A DNA stretch of 64,000 nt from Perkinsus olseni. Lineage: Eukaryota > Perkinsozoa > Perkinsida > Perkinsidae. Below the pieces are notes generated by a model that was not told the origin of the DNA, made no database searches, and was given only the letters and a program-made list of their open reading frames with translations. The stretch covers positions 98,416-162,415 of the forward strand of contig JABANP010000079.1 in assembly GCA_013115135.1 (NCBI GenBank), read 5' to 3'. A program made the position numbers and the translations under genes. Shown one piece after another: positions 33,755 through 45,938 of this stretch. Position 1 is the first letter of the stretch; each line of letters opens with the position of its first letter.

Positions 33755-34074
33755 TGGCATCTGCTTGCACCGTTCGTTCTCAGAAATAAACGAACACAAC
33801 ACACTTTGATGTTGTCAAAGACAGGCAGTTGAAACGGCAGGCGAGCCCTGTCAACTATCTTGACTTGAGAGATGCTGGGCTATCGTATGATGCGCGACGT
33901 TCCACTGTTGGACATGCCAAAGCGGAGCGTAGCAGGGCATCTCGTTCACGAGTAATAGCAGACAAGGTCAATACAAAGGCAGCTCATCAACATGCTTCAG
34001 AGATGGATGAGATGAATATCGGGTGTCGCGGCATGGAGTACAAAACAGAATGGCCGAAGACAACGAAAGTGCGA
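33755..34074. repeat. 3' flank repeat of domain genes (copy 2)
   Basis: Near-identical to 25594-25912; see that entry. Confidence 0.75.
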
Positions 34075-35249
34075 TTATCTCCTCAGTAGGCGACTAATGG
34101 ACACTGGATGCATCGTTACACTGAGAGTCCCAGCTCCATAGACTTTCAATGTGATGATACCCTCTTCGTATTCCAACTCAGCATCTGCAAAGAGCAAGTG
34201 GTACAACAAATAAGCCATCACTGGTCGTACTCAGCCTGTCGAAGGTTTCTGATAGTGGAGAGTCACCGCTGATATCCACCTTGGTGCCGATCATGTTGTA
34301 GGAAACGTCACTGGCGGTTATAGGCTCGAGACCGTGGAAATCAATAATCCTGAGCAAGACACAAGTGGCAACGGCCTCAGTGATATGAAGGTGCTTTCTG
34401 TCACGCATTACAGAGATTCAAGGACACTGCCATCTTGACTGAAAAGAGCGCCCACGTAGAACTGGGCGTTATTGACGAATATCTTGCCCGTGTATGGGCC
34501 ACTGGGATGGGGATCTGACCAACCACCAACGGGAGCATGATGATGGCAGTTGAAGGATGCATAGGATAGGTTGGGTGTACTCACAGTTCTTTTCATCTAC
34601 TTCACGACTCAACGTTAGAGGAAGATGAGAGCTAGCAGAGTTGTAGACCGTGACCAAGTCATCATCGGGAAAGTATTCCAACTGGGTGTCTGAGAATCAA
34701 ACCACAATGTGAAGGACAGAAACGTAAACACCGGTCTCACTCGAGTTGGTGAATTCTGCAGGTAATGAGCCAGTCTCGATCAAGTTCAATCTGGTACCGT
34801 TGATGGTGTAAGGAGCGTCACTAAGGGTTGTTTCAAGGCCCGAAGGGCACACGATCTTCCTAAAGAGCACGTAAACAAGCAATTCGAGTGTGAGCGAGTC
34901 TCGCTCAGCGAGATGAGAACTATGAAGCAGGCATCGCTTACAGATGTTCGATGACAGCATCAGTCTCACTGAACGTAACGGTAGCTGCATATCTTCTGCC
35001 TTCCAAATTTATAGAGCCGCTGTACACGCCGGCCGGCTGCTGAACTGAGCAGGCACACAAACACCATCCAGAACAGGCACAGCCCCGTCTGGGTCAGGAG
35101 GTAACAGCAGGGGGAAGACAGCAGGGGTACTACCTGGCTGGGCTACACTCAGGAGAGAGTAACTAACGAGAGACGAGTTGACACAAAGTCAGGTGGCACG
35201 AGCGTACTCACAAGCTTGCGAAGAGGAATATCACGAGCTGATGGAGCAT
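34075..35249 (-). CDS. Secreted-domain family protein, two domains (best-preserved member)
   Basis: ATG 35249 starts a signal peptide (MLHQLVIFLFAS). Domain 1 is QPAGVYSGSINLEGRRYAAT, SETDAVIEHL; KIVCPSGLETTLSDAPYTIN, LPAEFTNS; TQLEYFPDDDLVTVYNSASS, LTLSREVDEK. Domain 2 is DPHPSGPYTGKIFVNNAQFY, FSQDGSVLESL; RIIDFHGLEPITASDVSYNM, IGTKVDISGDSPLSETFDRL; AELEYEEGIITLKVYGAGTL, SVTMH. TAA is at 34075. Every domain exon is open and flanked by GT..AG. The domain pattern is GxYxG...G...A.FS, then xxPYxMIGxxLxI, then LEYxxDDxVxxxxxG.LxVT. The junction between the linker and domain 1 needs an intron of about 20-36 nt and is unsure. The family is unnamed as far as I can tell; extracellular location is inferred. 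Confidence 0.65.
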
Positions 35250-36400
35250 CTTGGTGAATTGCCTTATTGGTGTGGATGAAGCGAAAGTGAATAGCGGTAG
35301 CTGAGGCGCCTCAGTAGCGTTCCTTCAGGAACCCCAAGGCGTGCTCATCTTTTAAATACTCTCTGAGTACTTCCTTGGAAGGAATCCCATAAAGATGAAC
35401 AAGGCAATCTACTGGGTATAGTTGGCTGATGACTAATCCTACTCAGAGAGTCTAAGATGTGACTCCCAAGCAGAATAAGACAGCCCATAGGGCGTTAACT
35501 CACACACAGATGGGCATACGTGTGAGACACTGTGCCCCGGGACACGTCACCACGCGCCACCAAGTCGGGAGCTCTAGCGAACGGTACTCAGAGGGAAGGG
35601 AAGCCGAGGATGAAACCCCGTCGAGGTCGATATCCTAAAGGCCAAGTATAACTCAACGTGAGAGTACCGCAGTGTCGTCCGTGTGTTGATACGACACAGA
35701 AGAGGAAATAAAGAGGCTGTCACCACCGGGGCTAAGTGAGACGTACACTCTAGCTATGGGCAGGGATAACAGCTGCTCGCTGACGCTGCACTCGGCACTG
35801 GGACCTTATAGATCTGTTCTGCCGTTGTTTCTCATTGAGGGCCTCGCCGAAACGGCGTTGCGAGGAGGGGAAGAGCGTAGAGAACCCCTACTAGGGATGC
35901 GATATCATCGAATGATGATCACACACAGCGACCCGACGCTAGCACAAGCTAGCGTGCAACTCTTCAGCTAAAGATTGATGGATCTCTATTAATCACATTC
36001 TCTGAGAGTAAGTAGCGATCCACTCATCACTACATCACAGCCCATCACTGATGGGTGGTGCCTTCTAGTTCGCTAGGACGAGTTCTTTAGCACATGCAAC
36101 TCAGCTAGCCATTCATGGCGGTATTCGTCCGGAGCACAGCCGCTATGCTACAGCCACGCATTTAGCGAGGCCCGCGGTGAGGCATCTTGTGACGAGCGCG
36201 GACCCTGCTGAATGTGCTGTATATAGTATTGTTTTTCGAAGGATACTTTCAACGAAAGTCTTTCATGCCACATAGCTTGCGAATGTACAATGTGTAGCAT
36301 GGGGCAGCCAAATCATATGCGAGAGAATCGTCGTGCCTCTGACTGAATAGCCCAGCGTTGAGTGCCACGTTAAGGTGTATTTTTTCGACAAGCACTCGCC
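35250..36400. repeat. 5' flank repeats (copy 2), undisturbed
   Basis: 35250-35556 matches 26981-27287 and 35560-36120 matches 28340-28910, here without the ~1 kb insertion. 36220-36400 weakly matches 29340-29520. No gene is supported. Confidence 0.7.
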
Positions 36401-37018
36401 GGTTTTACTTCTTAATTACACTCCTGTCGAATCGAGTGCATGCCCTAGAGACAGAGGACGGATTCCTCGGTGAGGAGAAAGTATAGGTATGAGCTGGGAA
36501 TCGTCCTGGTCTGTGACGTTGTATACATCAGTAGTCTGCTATGATCATTGTGATCCCGAATCTTCCTGAGAGCATCGTGACCATACCCAGAAAGACGACT
36601 CTTGGCGGGTTCCTGGTCGTTGCATTGAGCCCTCTGATACCCTATTCTCCAACTGGTGAATGGTGATTATGTGGGCACACAATCCTCATGTCCCCTAGCA
36701 CTAACAGTACTCCTATAGTAATGTTTGTCTTCATGGGCTCAATCAGGATAGCTGTCGTCGTGTTTGGGTGACCACATGAAGAAGGAATACCCGAATGTGG
36801 GACTCTCACAGTGAGAGGGTCCCTCTGAGGGACCATGGCTGACCAACTGCTGAACACATCGGCTGAGTGGTAGTAAATGTATCAACATAAATCATCGTAA
36901 AGAGAACCAACTCTGTTGGACTCGCTACATCGAAAACTCTGCAATCGTTGGTATATATCCGTCGAACACCCGCGACTTCGTTGAGGAAATGCAAGATCCA
37001 TCAAGTGAAGCTAGTAAC
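36401..37018. other. Right border of the accessory block
   Basis: Downstream of POLD4 on its strand. Two overlapping minus-strand frames (36994-36806 and 36857-36642) have no recognisable motif and may be 3' UTR. The copied sequences stop near 36400. Confidence 0.35.
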
Positions 37019-37758
37019 TCAGTTGTAGAGCTTAACCATATGTTGGTCCAGCACAGAAAACTCGTCCAGTCGCTTGTCGAGGTGGGAGGGGGTTACCGCA
37101 GCATTAGCGTCCGCGATGCGCTTAAGCGCTCGCCCGACAGCCTCCGGCGGATTGAGACCTAATCATGGAAATGTGCTCTGTCTTGTATCTTACGAAGTGG
37201 CTCACCAAAGGCCTTCGCTCGATCGTATCTGGCCTGTCTCGAGATGCCACAACACGGGCCGTACCTGCGATGTTGGCGAAGTGTGGTATGACGGTTGGCT
37301 GGACAGCCTCACCTCAGGTCGAGATCAAACTTGCGCAGAATGAGCTCTTCAACAACCTTACAGTCCGAATCGCCGCTCCAAGACAGCACGTTTGTATCCT
37401 GATGATCAACAGGGTAGTCCACGACGGAGACACCAAGCACACCACGTACCACACAAGTAAGGCGCTCAGGACCGTCTCCTGGTGCAGCAGTATCGACAGG
37501 CCCATCTCCCTTTGTCTTTTGCCTAACATCATCTGAGTACCCGCCGAAGTCGAGTCTCCGGGCTAGAGAGTTGGAAACCTCTCGAGTGATCGGATGCGGG
37601 TTGGGACGCTTCCTCGGCCTGGGTGGCGGTGGCATGCGAAATACTGATCGCCACCCTCCCGGTGATGCATTGATAACACGATGAGCTTCTAGTGTTGAGA
37701 AAACAGTGGCATATGTTAACGAACAGGAACTTCTGCTGATAATGATTCTTCCCCTCAT
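37019..37758 (-). CDS. POLD4: DNA polymerase delta subunit 4 (p12)
   Basis: Smallest subunit of replicative DNA polymerase delta; in other eukaryotes it stabilises the complex and binds PCNA. Exons 37758-37313, 37264-37206 and 37158-37019 give 645 nt, a clean 214-residue frame. The family's C-terminal signature spans all three exons: EELILRKFDLDLRYGPCCGI, SRQARYDRAKAFGLNPPEAV. Upstream, PRKRPNPHPITREVSNS resembles the basic PCNA-contact region of p12. The protein is longer than animal p12 (about 107 residues) at both ends, with a ~30-residue extension after the signature ending HMVKLYN. Introns are 48 and 47 nt. It lies 130 bp downstream of alpha-adaptin on the same strand. Confidence 0.88.
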
Positions 37759-37887
37759 TGAATGATAATAATCACTGATAAGAGCTGTGCCACGTGGCCT
37801 GTGGCTACTGACCAGCCTGTTGCTGTTGCTGACGCCGCGACGATGGCTCTAGTAAATGACTGGCTATGATACTGGCCAGTGCTCGGC

Positions 37888-40800
37888 TCACTTGAGGGTT
37901 AGCAGTTCGGGCCGTGATACGCACCTGCCAACATTCCATACCACTCCGTTCTCAACTCTACACCGCATTCCCCCGCATACCAGATTGGGCTTTTTAGAAA
38001 GGTCTGTGTCTATCCTCAGCATGCATGCTATTGCAACGTGACGGGCATTTGGGCCGGACTGTCCTGGCTGTGGCGTTTGCGTCAATAATGTTCCTAAAAA
38101 CAGTACAACAGATTAAGATACTCTCTCTCTCCAGAGTTCGAGACTCAACTCACCGGCAGCAGCAATTGTGTGTACTCGCCCACCGGCACCATTCGCCATG
38201 GCATCCGGCAAGGAGATTATATGAAAGTTAAATGCCTTACTCACATATCTGACAGGAAGAATCGATCGAAATGGCGAGCGCTATTTCCACTCACCATTCG
38301 TATTGAGTATACGGCACTTTAGCCTGACTGGTGACCATTGCCTCTCTTCCTCCACTCTGCATATCCTGCCAAAACTGCAGGAATTGTTGAGCCGAGATCG
38401 CCGCCGGGGCAATGAACTTCGTCAGCACGCCTAACAACACGATGCGCACGCGAAAGATATCAAGAAAGATACTCACATGGCAGGGTCATGGGCAGCTGCT
38501 TGGTGTCCCGTCCGTTGACGTTGAAGGTGACCAGGAAGCGTGGCGGCTGCAGGAAAGGCCGCAAACACTCGACTTGGATGTACTCAATCTGACACAAGCA
38601 GCAGAAATACTCGTAGGGAAGGGAACACCAACTTCACAGGAAATATTGCATATCAAAGGAGTCCGTCCATCGTAGATCCTACGACTACAGCTCGTCACTA
38701 CTGAGGCGACTAGCAGTAGCAGCTTCAACGTGAGGAGAGCCTTGAACCACTCCCAACCATCATCATAACAATCCACCTCTTAGCACGGGAAGAATGTGGT
38801 AAAAGGGCAGCCCGGCTCACCGCCTGCTGTGCTGGTTCCAGCGTGTCGGGCTTCAATGGCGTTGTTCTCACCCTGAATCCATCTGAAGGGTTCGCTGGCA
38901 CCTACAGTCGGAGTACTCTCATCCAACCCCCGTTTCCGCAGCGAACTCGCCACCTGAGTTTTGATGTTGCTGATTGTGACATCCTCTCCCTTGTTAATAA
39001 ACTGCAATGCTAACCGACCAATGCCATGACCGTACCTAGATGAACGAGTCTCTACCACTCCAATCGCAACTCCCAACTCACTCAGCCTTCATGTTAATAT
39101 GCAGGGAGTTCGACTGGAAGAAGCTGCCCTGGTCAGAGACACAAAGCTGCTTCCAGAGAACGCCAGGCGGGGTCGGCCCTGAGCAAAGACAACAGACCAT
39201 ACGAGAAGGGTATGGCCATACGCCGTGCACCTACTCTCCCCTTCCTCGTCATCACTCTCTTCCTCCGAGTCGCTCGAGCTGACGCTTCCCTCGCTGGGCG
39301 GAGCAGGACCCGAGGGCCCGGCAGCTGCCACCACAGGCGCTGCTGCACCACCACCGACTACGTTCTGAATAGCAGCAACAATCCTCATTGAAATCAGTAT
39401 CTTTTAAAGTTGTGATGGGCTTGCCGTAGATGTATACAAGACGGGCGAAACCGAAATCCGAGGCGCGAGTTATCACATCAAAATCCAGCTCTTCCCCGCA
39501 AACCCCGCCCTGTTCTATTCGATGCCTCTACGAGTTCACAAAGTACTACGTTCAACCTAGGATATCTCCGAAGGTGCCGAAGGTGATCCCCCATCCACAA
39601 CCGCTGTCCTACCAAATTCTGCCCAGAGGCGTTGTTAGATAGCAGGCCTTCCTCCTGCTTCACATCTCCTTGCTGATAAACTCCGCCTTCCGCAGCCGCA
39701 GCCTACACGGCAAAAATTCACAATAAAAATACCTTCGCTCCGCCTACTTCCTCAAGTTGCTTCCTAGTAGTCGCTCTCGTCTTCCCCTGCGTTTTGATGC
39801 GCTGTTTCAGAGGGTTATTCTCCTGCGCCTAGAAAGGCACCGATGAGACCACAAAAGCTTGCCAAGATTCACACTAACCTCGATCGGATACGCTGGCATC
39901 ATCGCAAGCGTTGTTTCAACCATGGAGTCGCCGCCAATAGTGAAGAGTCTGCTCAACTCACAGGCACCTACAATCTTGCCATCTTATCCAGCCTTACGTT
40001 TCCTCAACGCTACAACTTACGTTGCTGTAGACCACAGTCGAGTGAGTCTTGATAATCCTCGAATATGAGCAATACCTAAACACGCGTCATTAACGAAACA
40101 GCGTGGAAGCTATACCAATTAACCACCAATTCACGTCGCAATCTCCCGTCAGATTCTACTATTTTGCGAGGCAGGTGGCCAAGAGATGCTCATGAAAACT
40201 TATGCAAAATGCGTACTGCGGACTCCGCCAGGCCGTACGATGGAGGAAACGGAAAGGAAAGAATCTTCCTATTTTGGGACTTCAATGAAAAAATCTTCCT
40301 CATCACGATGCTCGCAGGAAAGGTTTTCCGCTGTCACCGGGTCGTATGCTCATTAACTCATGCGGCCGCTCACCCGCCTGTTGCTGTTGCCCCCTACTAC
40401 CTCATCCTTCAGCTCCTTATCCTCGGGATTTGCGTTGAGCAACTTAGCATAACACATCATGATGATGCACTTAGTTTCAGCACTAACCCTCCCCATATGC
40501 TTCTGTAGCAACTACCACAACAGCAAGCAGTTGAAATAGCGCTCGCCCGGCAGTCCAGTCACGACCTACCCGAACTATCTCCAACGGTGTCGTTTTGCCA
40601 GTATTAACCAAGAAGTGACCGAACTCGCCCATCAAATACGCCGCCAGCTTAACGAGTGTCTCGTGAGGATACGAGGAGGATTTACCTGAGCATCCTGAAT
40701 CCACGTCAGTTTCGAGGCTACAGGAAGATTTTTTTCTCGAACCGTTTCAAACTCCGTCTACGCTCTCGCTAGGTCGCGAACCAGACAGTGGGAAGCGACA

Positions 40801-43743
40801 CAAGCAAGCAAGCTCCACAGACAGAGGGGCGAAACCATCCTAGAGGATGGAGAGCCTCGATGGCAGACCCCCATTGTAGGAGCTGTACTTGGTCAGGCGC
40901 TAACCACTCTCTTCCGATCCGAGACTCTTCCCCCCGTAAATCCTTTCAACATTCCGCAACTTCCTTGTTGATGCATTCAACAGTATCCATACTCTTGGAG
41001 TGTCAATTGACATGGCGGGCCGAGTAAGTACCAGACCCGTTGATACCACAATTTGTTGAGTGGGCAGAATAATAGTTGAAATAGCATCGTGCTAGACCAC
41101 AGATATTATTCCAGCCAAACGTTCCTCGTTCCTTACAAGCTTCCATGCCCTTTTCTGCTGCGTATTGTTGCACAATGTCAAGAGTATCATCATCAACATC
41201 ACTATTAACAAATCCAGTAACCACTTGTACCTACCAAAGATATCTTCCCTACCGCACTGCGAAGAATCCTGGATACCTACCACTCGGAACCACACATCTT
41301 GGCTGACCGACTCTGGACTGTACTCCAGCATTTTGAAGACAACATCAACATACCAGGTCGGATCGGGTGCGTTGACCTCGGCTAGGATTGCTATTTTTAG
41401 TATCTGAGCGCACAGAGAAGAAAAATCCACTCAGCAGAGAATGACTCTTCAAATAACATAATTTTATGGTTGGATGTTTCAGATAATTGCCTCCCGTCAA
41501 TAACATAGCATAACCGACTGGGCCGGCGCGCTCGGAGGTAGTCTATTGACTTCCTTCGCTCGAGAGCTCAAAAATTTTATAGCTAGAGGTGTCAGATAAT
41601 TCATTCCCGTAAAAATGACAGTACAACAATCATCCATCACCGTGTGGCCTACTATTCAGTATTGCCGACTGATAGCGTACACGCTGTCATCGAGAATGCC
41701 CGACTATGTGCTGCTACACTTGTGTGACTTACCAGCTCCTCGTGTATCCCCGCCGCTGCGCTCGGTTCGCTCTCTCGGAATTTGTCAATACTAGACGGTG
41801 CGGGACGAGGGCCGGCTGAGAAGGTGACGAGTACTCAAGCTGTCACAGAGGGAAGGAGCCTGTACATGTGCTGGCCAGGGCTTCCAGGAGCTCATCGACG
41901 ATGACCTGCCAGTTGCTCGGGTTACATATCGCATAGAGCAGATTCAACGCCTGTCTCTGGATGGAGGGGTCATTTTCATGCAGCTGCCTCACGATAACGG
42001 TCTTATACCTGACCATCATCCTCAAGACCCCCGGTTCGAATCCTCCCAACAGCACTACTTATCAAAGAGATTGAGTTGATGCACCCAATCCAAATGCGGT
42101 CCCTTCCCTTTGCTCGCCATAGAAGTACTCGCCGCAGTAGCCAACCTCGCCATAGCGTCCATTCCCAGATATCGGATGTTGGCTTCCTTAGACGATATAA
42201 AGCCACCTATCGACACGCCCGCCTCAGTTCCGCGATCAGTTTCAGGAACCCGCTACTACCCAGCAGCTGGACGCAAGTACGCCTGTTGTCCATGCTGCAC
42301 TCATCACCCAGATGGATGATCAAATTGGTGGTCTCAAACAGGACACCATTCTCGGCATTGGAGCGGTTAACTCTCTCAGCATCCGCTCTGTTGGACGCCC
42401 GACTCTTCTTTAGCCCGCCTAAATATGCATCCACTGGGATTCGAGCCCGGGACCTCCAAGAGTACCACCTTTCTTGGATGATGCCTTAGGGATCGATTGC
42501 TCCTGGACTTCCATGACAGCCTTGCCCAGTACCTGCTTCCAATTTCAAAGGAGCTTCAAGCCTGCACATGACAGAGAAAAAGATATGCTCTCACCCTCCC
42601 CAAGATCTCATTGAGACGGTAAATGATGGCATCGTCAAAGCACGTCATTACAGGGAAGAACTGTAAGCATCGGAAAAGTTTCGCCTGACAAGACAGAAAA
42701 ACATCGCTACCGCGGTTCGAACCCGGGACCTTACCTGCAGCCACGGTGCCGGCACTTTATAGTATACATAATGACTCGGGCACTCCCCCGTGACCACTGC
42801 TGATAGGGCAACCACTATTCCCGGTATCACAGGAGCCCACGAGGTGGGTGGTGTAGCGCCTGTCAAGCATACCAACTTTTCCGCATCACCATCAACAACA
42901 GCAGTATAACCTGATTCTAGTATCCCTCCCAAGAGCCCTGCAGTAGCAGTCAGCATTCCGATATCTTTCTCATTGCTCAGGATATCACCAATCTTATGCG
43001 ACCATTCCTCGGCCGGCATCAGATCCTCAGGGCCTGTTCATGGACGGAGCGTATCTTGCGCAGCCGAAAGAATCCACCCCCCATCCATATTACTGTCAAC
43101 TTCTCTATAGAACCGTAGCAAACACATGCAAGCCTTCCTTTGAACATAGAGAGAAGCACCATGGTTCTTGCTCAAGAGGCTGAAGAATGAATGGAATTTC
43201 CCCGAAATAAGCTAACCCGTCTTAGTACCCCGAAACGTCCCTGTAGAGGTTCTCGGCGAACTCAGATCCGCCAGTGTTCGCTATGCAATTGAGTGCTAAG
43301 GCCTGCACGTGTTCATTGTTACTTGCTATATCTGCCTTGCATGCGTTAACAATTAGCCGCAGCACCTAAAACCCAGCAAATTTGCCGACTCGACATGATG
43401 TCACTCTGCAAAGCTGAAGGTCTCTGGATCAAATCCCGGTTCGGGCTCACATCGTAATTTTCCTGCAATAACAACGAGCAAGCGATATAACCAGCATTCT
43501 TTTCACTGTACTTGGTGGAACTGATCGACAGAAGGCAATCCTCATCGTCACGATTCATCACCAACACCATCACCTGCATAGGTTGACGGCTTGTATGTGA
43601 CCAAAGTCAATATCATATCCGAGCATGTACGCATAGATGAGCTTCCACACATACTTCTTCTTGTCGTACCTCAACAAAGAGACGATGTGGTACAGAGCGG
43701 AAGGAAGATTTCGGGCAAGAATCGGAGGATACTCATCTGCCAT
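37888..43743 (-). CDS. AP2A: AP-2 complex alpha-adaptin
   Basis: Large subunit of the clathrin adaptor AP-2, acting in endocytosis at the plasma membrane. More than a dozen exons match the family in order. N-terminal solenoid: [20 protein letters not shown] then [107 protein letters not shown]. Acidic hinge: [12 protein letters not shown]-terminal ear: [20 protein letters not shown], then [21 protein letters not shown] at 37888. ATG 43743 is in frame, but the usual MRGL..FISDIR start was not found, so a first exon may be missing. Three introns here hold tRNA B-box-like sequence and one (39703-39747) has gcggagcgaagg. Confidence 0.88.
42419..42468 (-). repeat. AP2A intron with tRNA T-arm-like sequence
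   Basis: 50-nt GT..AG intron (minus strand) containing ggaggtcccgggctcgaatc, the layout of a tRNA variable loop plus T stem-loop (B box GGTTCGANNCC with one change). Confidence 0.6.
42685..42734 (-). repeat. AP2A intron with tRNA T-arm-like sequence
   Basis: 50-nt intron beginning gtaaggtcccgggttcgaac, an exact B-box core, then a gttttt run such as ends pol III genes, and finally the acceptor ttgtcag. Exons PAPWLQ and the next (starting RNFSDAY or close to it) flank it. Confidence 0.65.
43406..43450 (+). repeat. AP2A intron with inverted tRNA T-arm-like sequence
   Basis: 45-nt intron of the minus-strand gene; the B-box-like order (ggtctctggatcaaatcc) reads on the plus strand, opposite to the other copies. 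Confidence 0.5.
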
Positions 43744-44071
43744 GTATCGATAAATGGAGCCCAGCCGATGGCTGTTGACGTAATAACAGAGAGGCCATAC
43801 AGGATCGAAGGTGAAGCTTGGTTAATGACGCAGTACAATGCCATCAATAGTAGCTGTGCTGTTATGCCCTAGCCGTCAAGGCCAGTATCCTCATATCGGT
43901 GACTTGTGCCCATCCGACCCTTGGTGAGGGTTTCCCCTAGTTTTCTCGCGAACTACAGCACGTTAACTATTTTCGGGCGTGCGCGGTTTCGCTTAGCGGA
44001 GCGATGCGCATTTTGTATTTTTCGGTCCTCTATGAATGATTCGATCGCCGTGACCAACATGACCCGTCACC
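43744..44071. promoter_or_regulatory. Divergent promoter region, alpha-adaptin / dehydrogenase-RING
   Basis: 328 bp between opposed starts. Near 43975-44000 is gggcgtgcgcggtttcgctt with agcggagcgatgcg, resembling the GC blocks at 7455 and 59150. An untraced first exon of alpha-adaptin could lie here. Confidence 0.35.
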
Positions 44072-45568
44072 ATGGGGCAGTTCATATCCTTGCTAGTGGG
44101 TAGCCCCCTTGCCGAAGGCGTCGCTCATTTTGGTGACTACGAAGAGGACGATGATGATGGCACAGACTGGGACGAAAAATTATCTGACGACTTTGATGAC
44201 ACGCACTCTGAAGATTTCCTACAACCCGACCCGGAGAAGATGCTGAGCAATTTCAGCAGCACTGCGGGACCGTTCAGCACTCGAACGTCCGTAGTCGTCA
44301 TTGGTGGAGGGGTCATGGGGTGTGCCGTGGCCGCCTGGCTGTCCATCCTAGGGAACGAGGTTGGTTGCCTCGCTGTTCGTCAAGACCGAACCCTCATCGT
44401 TCAGGTCTCGATACTCGAGCGCCGAGTCAAACCATCAGTTGTGAGACAGAGAGTTCGCGAGCACCTGGAGAACGCTCTCACCACCTGTCGCGAAGTCTGG
44501 CCGGATATCCTGTTCGCGCCTCGTGGCGATTCACCTGTGGCCACTGCAGCGAACAAGGAGGGCGATGACGGTCTCACCACTAACACTCAGATCGAGGCCA
44601 TTTTCGGCAGTATGAGCAACTGGCTTGGAAGGGTTCATTGGTACGCTGGCAATACTTGATCGCGGTAGCAGCAGCTCTGTTCTCAGCTACAACTCGTCAC
44701 ACTTTCGTGAAGTTGTGCGAAGCTCCCAGGTAGCCATCGAAGCCATACAGGATGATCTGCAGTTGAAACGGGAGGTCTTTCGAGATCTACGGAGATCGAG
44801 TAAGGTCCTCATCCCTGTATGTCATCCTAGCAAAGCCTTGTATCAGATCCTAACATTCTTCTCACCACCAACTCCCTCATCCACTCGGCCGTTGATATTT
44901 CTCGGGCAGCAGGTCTGCCAGACGGCGACATCATCGGAGTCCGATGGCTCTGGCCAGTATGCTGGATACCAATAGTTGAGCTCATAAGTGCCATTCTCAC
45001 GGCCCTAAGCTCCCTCTATCGTCTGTCCGTGCCTTAGCTCCGTCTATGACCTGCCCTTCATTCAAGGCAGTGATGAGGTTCGTCCATTCCCAAGGTCATC
45101 GTGCTTATGCTGGCCTCTCTGTCGTGCGGTGGCGAGTGCTGGGGCAGGATCCCTCGGCACTTTTTGAAATATCTAGATGTTGCGCCCAGCGACTTGTCAG
45201 ACTGAAGCTGGGACAGAAAGGTATCTTTCGTCGCCATCGCCGGTCGAGTACCGTAATTTTCCCACCTCAGATGAGCCGAACTCCTGTTTCGTGCCCACTG
45301 ATATTTGCGTAGTGTGTTTGGCCGAGTCCCCGCACATCGCCAACATCGGCGCCTGCACTCACGTCTGCCTGTGCGAACGGTGTGCTATGGAGATGTGGAG
45401 AAGGTGGTAAAGACCAGCAGCTTTGACGCCCTGCATCGCTCCGCTAGGATTCTGCTGCTCGTTATTTGCAGATCCTATATGCGCCCAGATTTTCTTGCTC
45501 ATAACGCTGGACCATCGTGCCCTCTCTGTAGGAGGCCTCTGCAACCCGGGAAGTTGATAAATTTTTGA
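44072..45568 (+). CDS. 3-hydroxyacyl-CoA-dehydrogenase-like domain fused to a RING finger
   Basis: ATG 44072 gives MGQFISLL, with Gly2 and Ser6 as in N-myristoylation signals, then an acidic stretch. Exons joined by 28-79-nt introns give an NAD-binding Rossmann domain of 3HCDH type: SVVVIGGGVMGCAVAAWLSI (GxGxxG), EVSILERR, AIQDDLQLKREVFRDL, PNILLTTNSLIHSAVDIS, GVRWLWPVCWIPIVELI, then RFVHSQGHRAYAGLSVV. The C-terminal 3HCDH catalytic helical domain is absent. Instead a C3HC4 RING follows: DICVVCLAESPHIANIGACT, HVCLCERCAMEM, an intron, then GPSCPLCRRPL; TGA at 45566. RING proteins usually act as E3 ubiquitin ligases. All junctions keep frame, so this is a true fusion and not two genes. The catalytic His of the dehydrogenase is not evident, so the first part may only bind a cofactor. 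Confidence 0.75.
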
Positions 45569-45652
45569 AGCTCGATCGGAACTCTCCGGTGGTAACGGTG
45601 GAAGCTCCGTCTTAAACTAGATCATCGCCTGGCTTCTTCCTCGTACCGTTAT

Positions 45653-45674
45653 CAACAACAACAACAACAACAAC
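45653..45674 (+). repeat. (CAA)n microsatellite
   Basis: Seven uninterrupted caa units (45653-45673), plus one more base of the pattern, upstream of the TMEM43-like gene, directly followed by ccatgg. Confidence 0.9.
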
Positions 45675-45938
45675 CATGGGAGAAAGCGGCACATGTCACA
45701 GGCTTGCTGCCTATCATTCGTCCTTCGTTCACTATTGCCTTCGTCATCATCGTCCGTATCACAGTTGCAGCTCATCGTCCTACAGGCTCTTCGGTGTCTG
45801 TAAATTCTGTCTACTATTGTGTCCTCGCAGCATCATCAATACTGATTTTATTCCATCACCATTGTCTTTCTGACGTTTATCGACACTTTCCCACCTAACT
45901 CGATTCCGTGTTCACATACTGGGAGGAGTCCGGCGCGT

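Noticed and set aside
42419..42734. Possible tRNA genes on the minus strand
   Set aside because: The stretch between the would-be acceptor stem and the T arm is too short for a tRNA. Both lie within 50-nt introns.
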